64,000 nucleotides of DNA, taken from contig OX345638.1 of assembly GCA_947044365.1 (NCBI GenBank), positions 8,385,701 to 8,449,700 of the forward strand. Reading direction: 5' to 3'. The translations under genes and the position numbers were made by a program. Positions 45,113 through 56,900 of the stretch are shown here, one piece after another. The stretch comes from Petrosia ficiformis. Taxonomy: Eukaryota > Porifera > Demospongiae > Haplosclerida > Petrosiidae. The notes beneath the pieces were generated by a model that was not told the DNA's origin, searched no databases, and saw nothing but the letters and a program-made list of their open reading frames with translations. Each line of letters opens with the position of its first letter. The first letter of the stretch is position 1.

Positions 45113-48100
45113 GCAAATGTTTAAATTTGTTATTTGTTATTTGTTATTATAAGTACAAAGTTGTGGAATTTGTCAACAAATAACTTTGTTCTCCACAGAT
45201 AGAATTTACAATAATTTATACCTCACAAGCATAATAATTTATTATCAATATAGCATTGAAATTCCTGTAACCAAATAAGGGTTAAAATAACCGGTTCATT
45301 TTTACAGTGTGGAAGGGTACTAATTTTAGCATTTTACAACTTGTATTGATAATGATATCATGCACAGCTGATGAGTACCAGCACCTGGCACCACAGAACT
45401 AGTATTAGGACAATAAGACAGAACTATAACTGGATACTAAAATTATCAAAATAAAGGTTCTGGAACTATAAACAACAACAAAAAAAGTTCCAGAACTGGA
45501 ACTGGAACTTTAAAATAAATAGAGCTAGAACAACACTACTTTTTATGATATACAGATGTGCCAAAGAAACAACTGCCAGTAGTAAATGTGTATGAGAAAC
45601 TGTTGTATGTAGACACATGTAGATATGATCTACACATTTCTGAAGAGTTGAGACAACATTACATACTAACATCTGAAAAGAGTGTTCCAGCAATTGTTAA
45701 TACTACTGATAGACAACCAAAAGATTACAAGTCACAAGGTCAGTTTGATCATAAAGTATATCTTCTTAAATTTATAATCATTTGCATAAGGATTAATTTC
45801 ATTAATTTATATTTAGAGGTCAACAGAAATAAATACTACATCACTAATTTCTCTATTGTATTTATTCAACCACAATAATTTATATGTTCAGAAAAAGCAA
45901 TCCTATAAGTTAGCATTTAAACCCTGTCAAAAGTAATCAAGGGTCCTGCAGGCTATGTATTTTCAGTCATCCAGCAAACACACACACAAATGGTTATATT
46001 ATATATGGTATACACATGTTCAATGTATGTGTACATACTCTTGTATGATATTAATTTCTTTTATGTGTCGGGGAGGGTTGAATTTTGGGTGAAATGGATG
46101 AAGACTGCATGTCAAAGGAAACTGATTGTGATTCTGGAAATACTTTCTTTGTTTATGTAGTGATCAAAAAATGGGTAAACCCCAACATGAAATTCATAAA
46201 TATATAATAATATTATGAGTATATATTTTTGTATTATCAGCTAATTAAAATTTCCAGTTTTTTATTTAATATCTTTTGAATATAGCTGTTGTTTTTTCTG
46301 CAGGGGACATAAAATAACCATTTCTTAGACTGCCATTTATATATATAAATATTCTAGTGTAATATAAAAGAATTTCAAGACTACAAATACTTGTATTGGG
46401 TGACTCTTAATCAGCAACAAATATGGAACACTGATATTGTTATGAAACTTATACAACCAATGAAATTAGTTGAAATAACAAATGAATTTTTTGGAGTGTA
46501 TTTTAATATTATTATATTATACGATATTCTAATCATTTACCTCCATGGAACTAATGGCCCTGCAGACTATATTGCCAATTATAATTGTATAGTGTAATCA
46601 TAAATATTAGGTTTATGCGCAACTGAATCAGTTGTAATTAATTATGAAGTTCATAATGTCTTTATTTTATATTTGACAGCGTTTACAAGCAATAATGCTT
46701 TAAATCTGTTGGAGGAATGTCAGTTTCCAATCAATTCAAAATGGGAAAAACTCGCAAGAAACATGGGCATTTCTCTTGATGAGAGACATCGACTAAGAGC
46801 ACTAGCTATTACTGCAGGTTTAAATTGTGAAACTGCACTTGAAGAGGCAATAGATATGTTTCAAAGAGCCAGTACAATACCAGTTACTTGGGATATGTTT
46901 GTATCAATATTGGAAAATGTTGATCTGCTCACTGCAACAAAAATGAAGAGGAAATTAGAAATTACTACCACACCAAGTAAGCATTACACTATATCATAAT
47001 TGTTATGTTCTTTTAGGTTAGTTTGTCTTTCAAAGTTTACAGGATTAAGCATAATGAAATTAACCTCAATGCAAACTAAAGTAATATATGTGTATGTGTA
47101 TGGCTCTAAGAGCAAAGCATGTATAAAATAATTTGTGGCTCAATCGCATGCATGAAATGAAATAGGTAGAGGTAGAAAGTGATCATCATGGCAGAAAGTT
47201 TAAAGCCAGTGTACATGTTTTAGACAACTAAGCCCTTTGTTCTGCCTATATGTAGGCCAAAGTTAATAAATTCATAGTTAATTGTTACATCTATTCACTG
47301 AATGAGTACACCAAAGACCATAACCATTCAATTATAATTGATTTGGGATCAACTAACATGTTCATCACTTATTAGTTATGCACATTGGGTGTGATTTGTC
47401 CAGTTTTGTGTAATTCACTCATATATCCATTCATTTTCTTGCTCAAGGAAACTTAGAAAAGCTGGAGAAAAGATGTGATTATAGTATTCTTTTGCGTATT
47501 AGTGGCAGAATTGATCCATTACTGTACGCATCTTCCTTTGCTTCTGAGTCTGAATGTGATGAAATACGTCAGCGCTGTGCTGATACAGATGTTGATGCTG
47601 TTTCTATAAATTGTAATATGTTGTCCATGTGGAGAAACAGGAAAGGTCAAGAGGCTACGTATCAGGCACTTATTGAAATATTTCAAGCAATGAATAATGA
47701 AAAGATGGCCGACCTCATCACTGAATATGCACATATTCACAGCCCATGTTCTCGTGAATATCACGATTCTAAAGTGAATGACAAAATTCTAGATTTAGAA
47801 GAAAAGAATGCAAAAATTAAAGAAAAATTTGCATTTCTTTCTGTGAAAATTATAAAATCGCTGGAGAAAACTGAAAAAGCGAAACAGCTGGCATACTATC
47901 TTTCAACTTTCTGCCACTTTCAATTTGCACCAACTGACGATATAACAGATATCATCTTCAAAACGTCATCCTGGTTCAACATCAAAGTGCTGAAGAATGT
48001 AGTCGATCGATTCGGAAGCCACGAAGACAAAGAAGCATTGTTGCATTATGAACAAGACCTACTTACTTATCTGCAGCAATCACTCCTTTGTATTCCTGCA

Positions 48101-49288
48101 GATTCCTTTCAAAGTAGTAATGACACATCCGATGTCACGATATGTTACCTGAAGATTCCAGATGAGGATGTTAATATGCTGGATCTATCAGGTGAAGATG
48201 TACTGCAAATAGAGAGAAATCTTGCAGAATACTTGGGAATTCGTCACGAAGTGTTTAACTTGTGCGAATATAGATTAGGATGTATTGAACTTGTATTCAG
48301 CATCCCGACTACATTGTACAAGTCTATAAAGAAAAGCACAGCGCCAGGTAAATTTGAAAAAGACAAAAACAAAAAGTTGAGGTTGACTGTCAATCTTAAG
48401 GATATATTGTAAGCACATTAACTTAGTAGAATAATTATGTCTTATCAAATAATCATGTTTATATAGACCTTCTCATCTGAACATTAAACTGATGAATGAA
48501 GAATCACAAATGGTAGCTATATCTTTTTTAATGATATATAATTATGTACATGTGTCTTATATTTACTTCAGGATTATGTTAAAAGTGATGACAGTGTTAA
48601 AGTTATAGGTATTTATATCTGTATACCAGTGTAAGTGTAATGTATGTATGTGAATACCTTATACAGTGCACAATACATTTGAAAAGACTATTAGTTCCAT
48701 AAGATCGACAAACAGTGATCAAGAGATACCAGGTAAGTATTCTATATTATAATATGTGCACATGTAGTAATAATGTTTAGCTGATATAAACTAAGTATTA
48801 AGTAATAATTATTATGTTTCTATTGTTTACATAATAAGTACTTCAGTTAGCAATGACCTCAAGTGGTCAAGATGATACCATTACTTTCTATGATTTTATT
48901 CATATATGTATATGTGTGTGATTGTCATTCAAGTTAATACAATACAATACTATAATAAAGTGGTATCAGTTGCAGTTATGCAATTTTTGTAGTACTATTG
49001 ACACCAATCTAGCTGCAAAGTGACTTTACCACTGAGCCTCAATCCTAGGGTTTAGAGTCTAAGTGCAGGCGCCCATAAATAGTAGTGGAAATAATCACCA
49101 TGTGGCTGATTGACACTGCTTCACCAGTGGAGTAGTCTTGGCCTTAATGAACACAGTAGACTTATACCATCATAATCAGCAAATCAGTATATTCACTCCC
49201 AAATAACTAACTGCATACCATAATGATGTCGATGTGATTTTACATTTTTTTCTTTTGTATAGGTCACAATCATCTCCCAGACTATTAA
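42043..49288 (+). CDS. dual Death-domain protein, unit 3 (9 exons)
   Basis: Exons: 42043-42076, 42182-42226, 45556-45738, 46680-46976, 47448-48408, 48467-48512, 48572-48608, 48667-48732, 49263-49288. All have AG/GT borders with matching phases. The sum of 1695 nt gives an open frame of 564 residues. Unlike unit 1, it has the 61-residue module (KKQLPVVNVYEKL, CRYDLHISEELRQHY, SVPAIVNTTDRQP), which I cannot assign to a family, and an unsplit Death domain 1 (KWEKLARNMGISLDERHRL). Death domain 2 and later modules are very close to unit 1. The tail stops early (GHNHLPDY) relative to unit 1. The hexanucleotide linker at 42303 is out of the Pro-Ser frame and was left out. No membrane segment. Likely a cytosolic adaptor-type protein; function inferred only from the domains. 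Confidence 0.75.
43441..43703. mobile_element. hAT-like MITE with TAGTG ends and 8-bp duplication
   Basis: The inner ends TAGTGTTGTATTAGTT and (reversed) TAGTGCCGTTTTAGTT are flanked by ATAAGCAT on both sides, an 8-bp duplication when the element is taken as 43443-43701. Same family as 21286-21776, with relic ends near 24176, 45530, 52215 and 54225. Confidence 0.75.
43704..45555. other. intron of unit 3
   Basis: Units of the 93-bp minisatellite family at 44000-44170, a short (TA)n at 45066-45112, and MITE remnants at 45410-45540. No exon found apart from the one at 45556. The stretch parallels 54900-56128 of unit 4. Confidence 0.55.
45556..45738 (+). CDS. 61-residue unrecognised module, unit 3 exon
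   Basis: A 183-nt phase 1-1 exon between TACAG and GTCAGT. Mixed charged and hydrophobic sequence with LLYVDTCRYDLHISEEL and a PAIVNTTDRQPKDY end. The unit 4 copy (56129-56311) has seven or so differences and no stop, suggesting constraint. Possibly a small helical or linker domain. Confidence 0.6.
46094..46136 (+). pseudogene. decayed Ser/Asp exon with broken splice donor
   Basis: ATG then DEDCMSKETDCDS, homologous to the exon at 63257-63322. The donor reads GAAATA instead of GTAATA, so it cannot splice. A more decayed copy lies at 56690-56735 in unit 4. Confidence 0.55.
46680..46976 (+). CDS. Death domain 1 of unit 3, single exon
   Basis: A 297-nt phase 1-1 exon with a full Death-type helical bundle: NALNLLEECQFPINSKWEKL, then RHRLRALAITAGLNCE, LEEAIDMFQRAST and VTWDMFVSILENVD. 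Closest to unit 2. Confidence 0.78.
47448..48408 (+). CDS. unit 3 large exon: Death domain 2 + helical + beta-alpha-beta-beta modules
   Basis: A 961-nt exon fully open, aligned to unit 1 with a three-residue insertion after the Death domain (YHDSKVNDK). Conserved landmarks are MLSMWRNRKGQEATYQALI, SSWFNIKVLKNVVDRFGS and YRLGCIELVFSIP. Conservation across paralogues is much higher here than in the introns. Confidence 0.8.
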
Positions 49289-50904
49289 GAAAATTTTGCT
49301 GTGAATTGCCTTCACAAAAATATTAGCGGCCTACATGGATATTTATGGCTTTACAGGTTGTAGCAAAATAATTTTGATATTTAATATCTTTTTGTGGCAT
49401 TTTTTTGATATGCATGTAGTTTTAGATAGATTATCACAATTTTAGTTTGGTTGTAGTTAATTAACTAAAATAATATTAAGCTTACTAAACTGAGGGTTTT
49501 AGTTTTAGTTAACTAACTAAGAGTGCCCATTATTGGCCAATATTCATTTTAGTTAGTGAACGTCATCAGTCCATGTGACTTTCATAAAAGCCTTAAATCA
49601 TTAATAAACAAAGAAAAGTTCCTTGCAGTCATTATCAAACTATGTGTTACGAGGGAAATGCTTTTATCAGAGATATCTTCTGGGAAACAAAATTAGATTT
49701 TGACCTGCACCTATCACCAAAATGTAATGATTGACATGTATCAACTGAATCATTACAATAAGAGTAGAGGTCTCCTTGACTAAATGAACAGCATAGAGGA
49801 AACCATAACCTAATTTACTACACTTTGACCTTGTGCAGTTATACAAGTAAAGTCACAAATGCAATCCCGATGTCTTTACCTGATCAGCTGTTATATCTCT
49901 CAATTTATGCCCAATACATAAATCAAGGAATTGACCATATGAATTAACAAGGTATCTGTAGATAAACAAGCAGGTACATCATCTACTTAAATTAAAACTG
50001 CATACACTCTGAGTCAACATTCTGCCATTTGATAGAGATTGAACTGAATCCAGTGGACTCATCAGGGGGAACATAGAAGAAGCTGATTTAGAGATCCCTT
50101 GCTTATCTGCTTATTGATTTTGCAACCATGATCCAAACTCTGTCATCTCTATTCTTGCACTGAACTATAGAAACTCTTCATGAACACATAAAATTAGACC
50201 ACTTGAACACTCTTCTTGCATTTTTTGCCAGAGACTGTCTACAAAAAACAAAATGTGAATAACCAGGTAAAGTATAGAGAAAAATGATGAATCTGGGTTT
50301 AGCCAAGATTCAAGCGAAAATATAAGACTAAACGATAGAAAAATAGTTATACAAGGAAAAGAATTTATCAGGTGTAAGACCATTTATATCATCAGATGGT
50401 AAAGTGTTTCTTACCTTGTATTATAGAGATGTATTGTATTTTTCTAATCTCTGATGTATCTATGTTCTGAGTTTCCTCTTCATCTTCAAACACACAGAGT
50501 CTTTGATCAGTATGAAATGAACTGTAAGATATTGAAATGATATATAATTATATTTGTACATTTTGAGAGACAAGCTATCTACATACCTATATAGTATTTG
50601 TGCTATTGTATATTTTCTTTAGACTCAAGATTAGTGGCTAATAAAGTATTATGCAGTTACAACAGCATTCACAGTACTGATTAGTAGCCCTCTATAAGTT
50701 TCTTTTAAATTGTTAGAATCAAAAGTTGTTAAATATACAATAGGTAGAGTCTAGCAAAACATACAATACGTTCTCCTTTTGAAAAGCCAGCCATAGCGCG
50801 CTTAGCGCCTTAGTATTGCGCATGCGTGCGTATAATTTATCCCATAAAAACCTGTCGAGTAATTCCGTTTTTTTTTTATGCAGCGATATCGATGTTGAAG
50901 AAAA
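49289..50904. other. downstream of unit 3; empty MITE site and decayed minus-strand exon
   Basis: Paralogous to 24034-25400. Contains TAGTG-MITE-like sequence at 49430-49560, the empty hAT site at 49752-49759, and at 50030-50240 the counterpart of the minus-strand exon 25197-25403, here interrupted by an insertion and stops. No intact gene. Confidence 0.55.
50760..50904 (+). promoter_or_regulatory. unit 4 promoter
   Basis: One NRF1-like palindrome TGCGCATGCG at 50819-50828 and an ATAAAA box at 50846-50851, 54 bp before the ATG at 50905. The second palindrome of unit 1 is not present. Confidence 0.5.
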
Positions 50905-53900
50905 ATGTGCACACCAATGGAATCTGATTTTGACTCAGGTAATAATATTTTCTTGTTTTCTGTACTTTATTATAATTATCTTCATGTAAGATGCATTACT
51001 ACACTATACTTTTATAATTCATTTTCACATTTCCATTGATACAGATACAAAAAGAACCCCAGAATCTGACACTGAATCTTCAAAAACAGGTATATATACA
51101 TATTATTCAGTATTCATCATTAAAGACCCTTATACATGTTATATATTCTTGGGCATAGAATATCTGAAATTACCACCTAGTCCTAGTCCTAGTCCTAGTC
51201 CTAGTCCTAGAACCAGGCATTACGGAGGGCTACACACAAGGGATATAACTGAGATTCCTCCATACCCACTATAATAATAAATATGTACTCTATACAGGCA
51301 GGTATGGTTAACGTGTGCTCGCCACTGTTTGTGCGCTCTTTCTGCAGTGCTGTATCGGTAATTGTTAGTCCAAAGCTTACAGTTTGCTTGTATTTTCATG
51401 CATGTTCTGGAAGAGATACTGAGACAAGAAGAATCTGTGGATGACTTAGTAAGGTGGAATACTCCTCTTAGGGGGATCAGCTGGTGACCCTGCTCTTCCA
51501 GCTACATCACTGAGAATGAGCACATGTTTGAAGCATTGAGCATATCCATGCATGTATTTTAAAAAGTAGTTGTCATAAATATAGCCTTCAGAAATTTTGC
51601 ATATATATATAGGGATTTCATTCCTCACTTGCTGCATTCATATTATTGTTTAGCTTTTATAATTATAAATTTGGAATTACTTATATTACATTCATCATTA
51701 TAGTTATAGTATGTGTATCACTACAAAAGCAGTTTGGTTATTTCTATTTCAACCAATCAGTCGGTTACCTCAATTGCACTGTTGAATTTAAACGCTGAAG
51801 AGTAGGCAAGCTTAATATTTGGTCATTCACAATGATATGTAATTTAGTCATGACTCACAGTTTGTATGTCAGTACATCCCCCGCTGTAAATTTACATAAG
51901 TGTTAAGTCAATGAAGAATATTGGTTACACGCGTTTCATTAAATCTTATCTACATAGATAATGTTATTATTATTTTAGGATTGTGTACAAATATTTCAAT
52001 TGTATATAAATCCAAAATTTCTTTATTGGGAATGCAAAATATATCTTTAACATATATATTTGTTGGACTAAGTTTTAGTGGTGCACTGTACATTTAAACA
52101 TACATGTAAGTAAATTATGTGAGCTGAACTACAGTATAATAATGATATAAGTAGTAAGGCATTGTGACTTTAAGTTAACTAAACTATAACTAAATCATTA
52201 TTGTCAAACTAAAACAGCACTAATAAGCATTAGGTTATTTTACCTTCAGTTCACTGTAAAAATGAATGCATTGTTTTAACCCTCACTTGGTTTACATGAG
52301 TTTCAATTCCTCCTGAGACTTTATAAATCAGTGCTGCTTTCTTTTCTAGCTATATAGGTAATGTTTACAAACATTAATTTATTTTTTATCTTGATCGATA
52401 GTATATGCCGCCATAATAAAGAATGGTAGCAAAAATAATACAATGTACACATTATAATTATGCTGACTTTTCAAATATCTGTGTAGTACATCCCATGTAC
52501 ATATTTATATTAATTAATTACTCTGGAATGAGCTTGTAATACCCGTTATTTTCGCAAATGTTACAATAATAATACTAATAATACACCACAGGTTGTAAGG
52601 TTAAAATAATCTATTACTTTTTACAGTGTTGGTTATAGGAGTTTCACTGCGATTATATTTACCTCCAGCTGATTTATTTTTCCTGCTATAGTAATATTTA
52701 CAAGTCACAGTTCATTTGATCTATATTGACTAATTAAAGTATAAATTACATGTCATATTAAGGCATATGGTATAACAAACTATGCTATTATGTAGCATAG
52801 TACAACCTGTGGTGTATTACTAGTATTCCAATTGTAACATCTGCAGACACTTCACATGTTACTTGCTCATTCCAGAGTAATTATTTACATAAATATGTCG
52901 CTGAAGTTGTAATTATAATAGTAAATAAAATGTGATATACTCCATAGATATTTGAAAAGGCAGCAAATGTACATGTATGTAACTATTATGGAATTTATAC
53001 TTATAATATCACTGCAAATAACATGTGATATACTCCACAGATATTTGCAAAGCCAGCACATGTACATGTATGTAACTATTATGGAATTTGTACTTATAAT
53101 AGCACTGCAAATAACATGTGATGTACTGCACACAGATATTTGCAAAGGCAGCACATGTACATGTATGTAACTATTATGGAATTTCAATTTATAATAGCAC
53201 TGCCAGTGTGGCTGTTTTAATATTTTCTAAGCCGTTGTGTTTTATGCATTTTCTAAGCCATTGTGGCTGCTTGTTTGTTGTGTTTGCTTGTTAATTGTTT
53301 CTATGCCTTTTGCTAGCATGCTAGGCACATGAATTTGCATGTATGTAACTATGGTGTAATTTGTACTTACAATAGCAAATAACATGTGATAGTATATCGT
53401 TATAGTATAAGCATCACTATACAAAAGCAGTTTAGTTATTTCTATTTCAACCAATCAGTCGGTTACTTCATTGCACTGTTGAATTTAAATGCTGAAGGGA
53501 AGCTTAACATTTGGTGTTGGAGTGTCGTTCACAATGAGATGTAAATTAGTCATGATTCACAGTTTGTATACATGTCAGTACATTCTCCACTATAAATTGA
53601 TATCATATCAGTCATCCTTCACTATCAATTTACTTAGTCATTGTGAACAACAACATTTTAACATTACAAACGCATAGTTTACAGTAATATAATGTGAAAT
53701 GGCATATAATGCATTTAGGGTAACCAATAAACTATTTTGTGCAGTGTGAGCTGCCAAAACATGCTCTGGTACAAACTGGTAGTGTCCATAGCATGGAGAG
53801 TGTATACTCCAGCACTTTTGTTACCTTATTATTAGATTTTAAATGTGAACTATATCCTACAAAGAAATGGAACTTGATACTAGATATCTTAAGCTTACCA

Positions 53901-56900
53901 AATGTTGACATAAACGTGGATTGACCAAAATATTGATTTTCTGTATCTGTGTGCATAATAGGTTATAATTTGACAAAAACATTACACTGCAAAGAGGGAT
54001 GTGTTAATTCAACGAAGTATAATGGTTACATATGTTTCATTTTTAGAAATTAATTTTAATATTTTTGCTGAGTACCATTATAAGCTTATCTATATCCTAT
54101 CTACATGGATAATGTTATTATTATTTTTGGATTGTGTACACATATTTCTATTGTAAATGCAAAATTTCTTTATAAGGAATCCAAAATTATATCTTTAACA
54201 TATATTTGCTGGACAACACCACTAATAAGCATTAGATTATTTTAACCTTCAGTTAACTGGTTACAGGAGGTTCAATGCAATTATATTTTCCTCCAGCTCA
54301 ATTGTTCTCCAGCTAGGTAATATTTACAAATCACAGTTCATTTGATCTATATTGACTAATTATGTTATAAAGTACATGCCATAATAAGGCATACAGTAAC
54401 AAGCATATTAATACTATGTAGCTATATATGTAGCATAGTTTTATATATAAGTACAAACTGTGCATGGTGTATTATTAGAATTCTAATTGTAACATCAGCA
54501 AACACCTCACATGTTACTTGCTCATTCCAGAGTAATTATTTAACATAAATATGTAGCTGAAGTTGTAATTATAATAGTAAATAAAATGTGATATACTCCA
54601 CAGATATTTGTAAAGGCAGCACATGTACATGTATGTAACTATTATGGAATCTGTACTTATAATAGCACTGCAAATAACATGTGATGTACTCCACAAATAT
54701 TTGAAAAGGCAGCACATGTACATGTATGTAGCTATTATGGAATCTGTACTTATAATAGCACTGCAAATAACATGTGATGTACTACACAAATATTTGAAAA
54801 GGCAGCACATGTACATGTATGTAGCTATTATGGAATCTGTACTTATAAAAGCACTGCAAATAACATGTGATGTACTCCGCAAATATTTGAAAAGGCAGCA
54901 CATGTACATACATTTATGTAACTATTATGCACTGCAAATAACATGTGATGTACTACACAAATATTTGAAAAGGCAGCACATGTATGTAGGATTTACATAT
55001 TTAAAGTACATACATTGCATTGTTTTTGTTACCTTTCTTTATTATGACATGTACTTTATATACTACTCAGTCTAGATCAAATCATGCAAAAAATTAAATT
55101 ACTTCTTAAAGATAAACCTACCTAAACAAGAAAGTAGCATTGACTTTTATATAGTCTAAGGAGGAATTGAAACTCAGGTAGCCCATTCATTTGTACAGTG
55201 TATATAATTGAATAATACATAGGCTGTACACTATAGTCCATTACTATGCATATATTAGGTTACATATACAAACCAGCACACATGCATTAACTTACACAGT
55301 GTGTAAGTTAATATACATGTGTGCTTACACAGTGTTCTTATGAGTATACTTACATAGTGTCATATTTCTTCATGTGACATATTAAAATCACCATTTCTTA
55401 GACCTACTATAGAGTTGCATTTGTGTTGTGGAATTTGCCAATTATGTATACAGTGTACTATAAATGAATTTCAAGACTACGAATACTTATAGGGTTAAGT
55501 ACTCTAGGTAACATAGGTCATCAACTTGTAATGGCCACTCATATATATTCAGCAACAAAGTGGAACATTGAAATTGTTATGACTATAACTGTTGAAATAA
55601 CAAATCATATTTAGGTTGTAGCCTGTAGTCAGGAAAAGTAAGGGGTGGGTTCATTTATTTAAAGTGGGGATCTTCCAAGCAAAGCAGCCCAATGTTGTTG
55701 TATGGAGGCCAAAAGGAAGAGAGTGATGTTTCCCTTCCCACGCAAAATGAAGAAGTAAAAATTATCTACAAAAGAAGTCATTATTTTGATTAAATGATAC
55801 CAATAACAGAGAAGCCGAACATGCTTCACTCGACTACATTGTAATATTGTATAGCTGTTACAATGTAAACTGGTAACTGTACTAGTCCATGGCATTAATA
55901 TCCCATTCTAATAATAAAAAAGATATGAAAAAGGTAGATCTCACAGTGAGTCAAAGCTTTGAGAACCCCACCACCCTTGGCTATAGGCCTGATTTTTTAT
56001 GGTAAATATCTAAGGTTGGGGGAACTGGAGGGTGTGGCAATGGATTAGTTGCAATTACACTGTCCAGTTATGTGAGAAATCCTTATATTTTTACATCATT
56101 ATTATATTAGTCTTTTTATGATATGCAGATGTGCCAAAGAAACAATTGCCAGTAGTAAATGTATATGAGAAACTGGAGTATGTTGACAGATGTAGATATG
56201 ATCTACACATTTCTGAAGAGTTGAGACAACATTACGAACTAACATCTAAAAAAAGTGTTCCAGCAATTGTTAATACTACTGATAGACAACCAAACGATTA
56301 CAAGTCACAAGGTCATAAATGTAACTTCTTAGATTTATAATCATTTGCATAATGATTTTAATTATAGTATGCATGATTAATATATATTAATTTTAAAGAT
56401 TAACAGCAATTAATATTGAATTACTACATCACTAATTTCTCTATTGTAATCATAAACGGAGTACACTATTGTCATGCAAAACAACTTAGAAATGTATGTG
56501 TAGAGAAAACGTATCCCTATAATTTAGCATTTAAACCCTGTCAAAAGTAATCAAGAGTCCTGCAGGCTATGTATTTTCAGTCATCCAGCAATAATACACA
56601 AACACATATGATTACATCATGTACGGTATGCACATGTTCAATGTATGTGTACATGCTCTTGTATTATATATAATTATTTATATGTGGAAAAGCACATCAA
56701 AGGAAACTGATTGTTATCCTGGAAATACTTTCTTCATTTATGTATTGATCAAAGCATCACAGAAATGGGTAAACCCCACCACAAAATTTATAAATATATA
56801 TCAGTATATGTGTTTTATCAACTAATTAAGGTTTCTGGTTCGTTTATTTAATATAAACCTCATGCACATACACCCCAAATGAAATGAGTAATTAATTGTA

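Larger units (their letters stand above)
51215..56128. other. long intron of unit 4
   Basis: Holds 93-bp minisatellite blocks, TAGTG-MITE relics (52215, 54225), and a stretch at 51770-51900 repeated at 53440-53590 (the CAACCAATCAGTCGGTTAC block). An odd inserted piece at 53205-53330 contains TTTTCTAAGCC twice. No exon recognised. Confidence 0.55.

Noticed and set aside
54600..54990. CRISPR-like regular repeat array
   Set aside because: Units are contiguous 93-bp tandem repeats without unique spacers, in a eukaryotic intron.
54623..55075. 150-codon frame across the 93-bp repeat
   Set aside because: 93 is divisible by 3, so a frame open in one unit stays open in all; both strands show it. No splice or start evidence.
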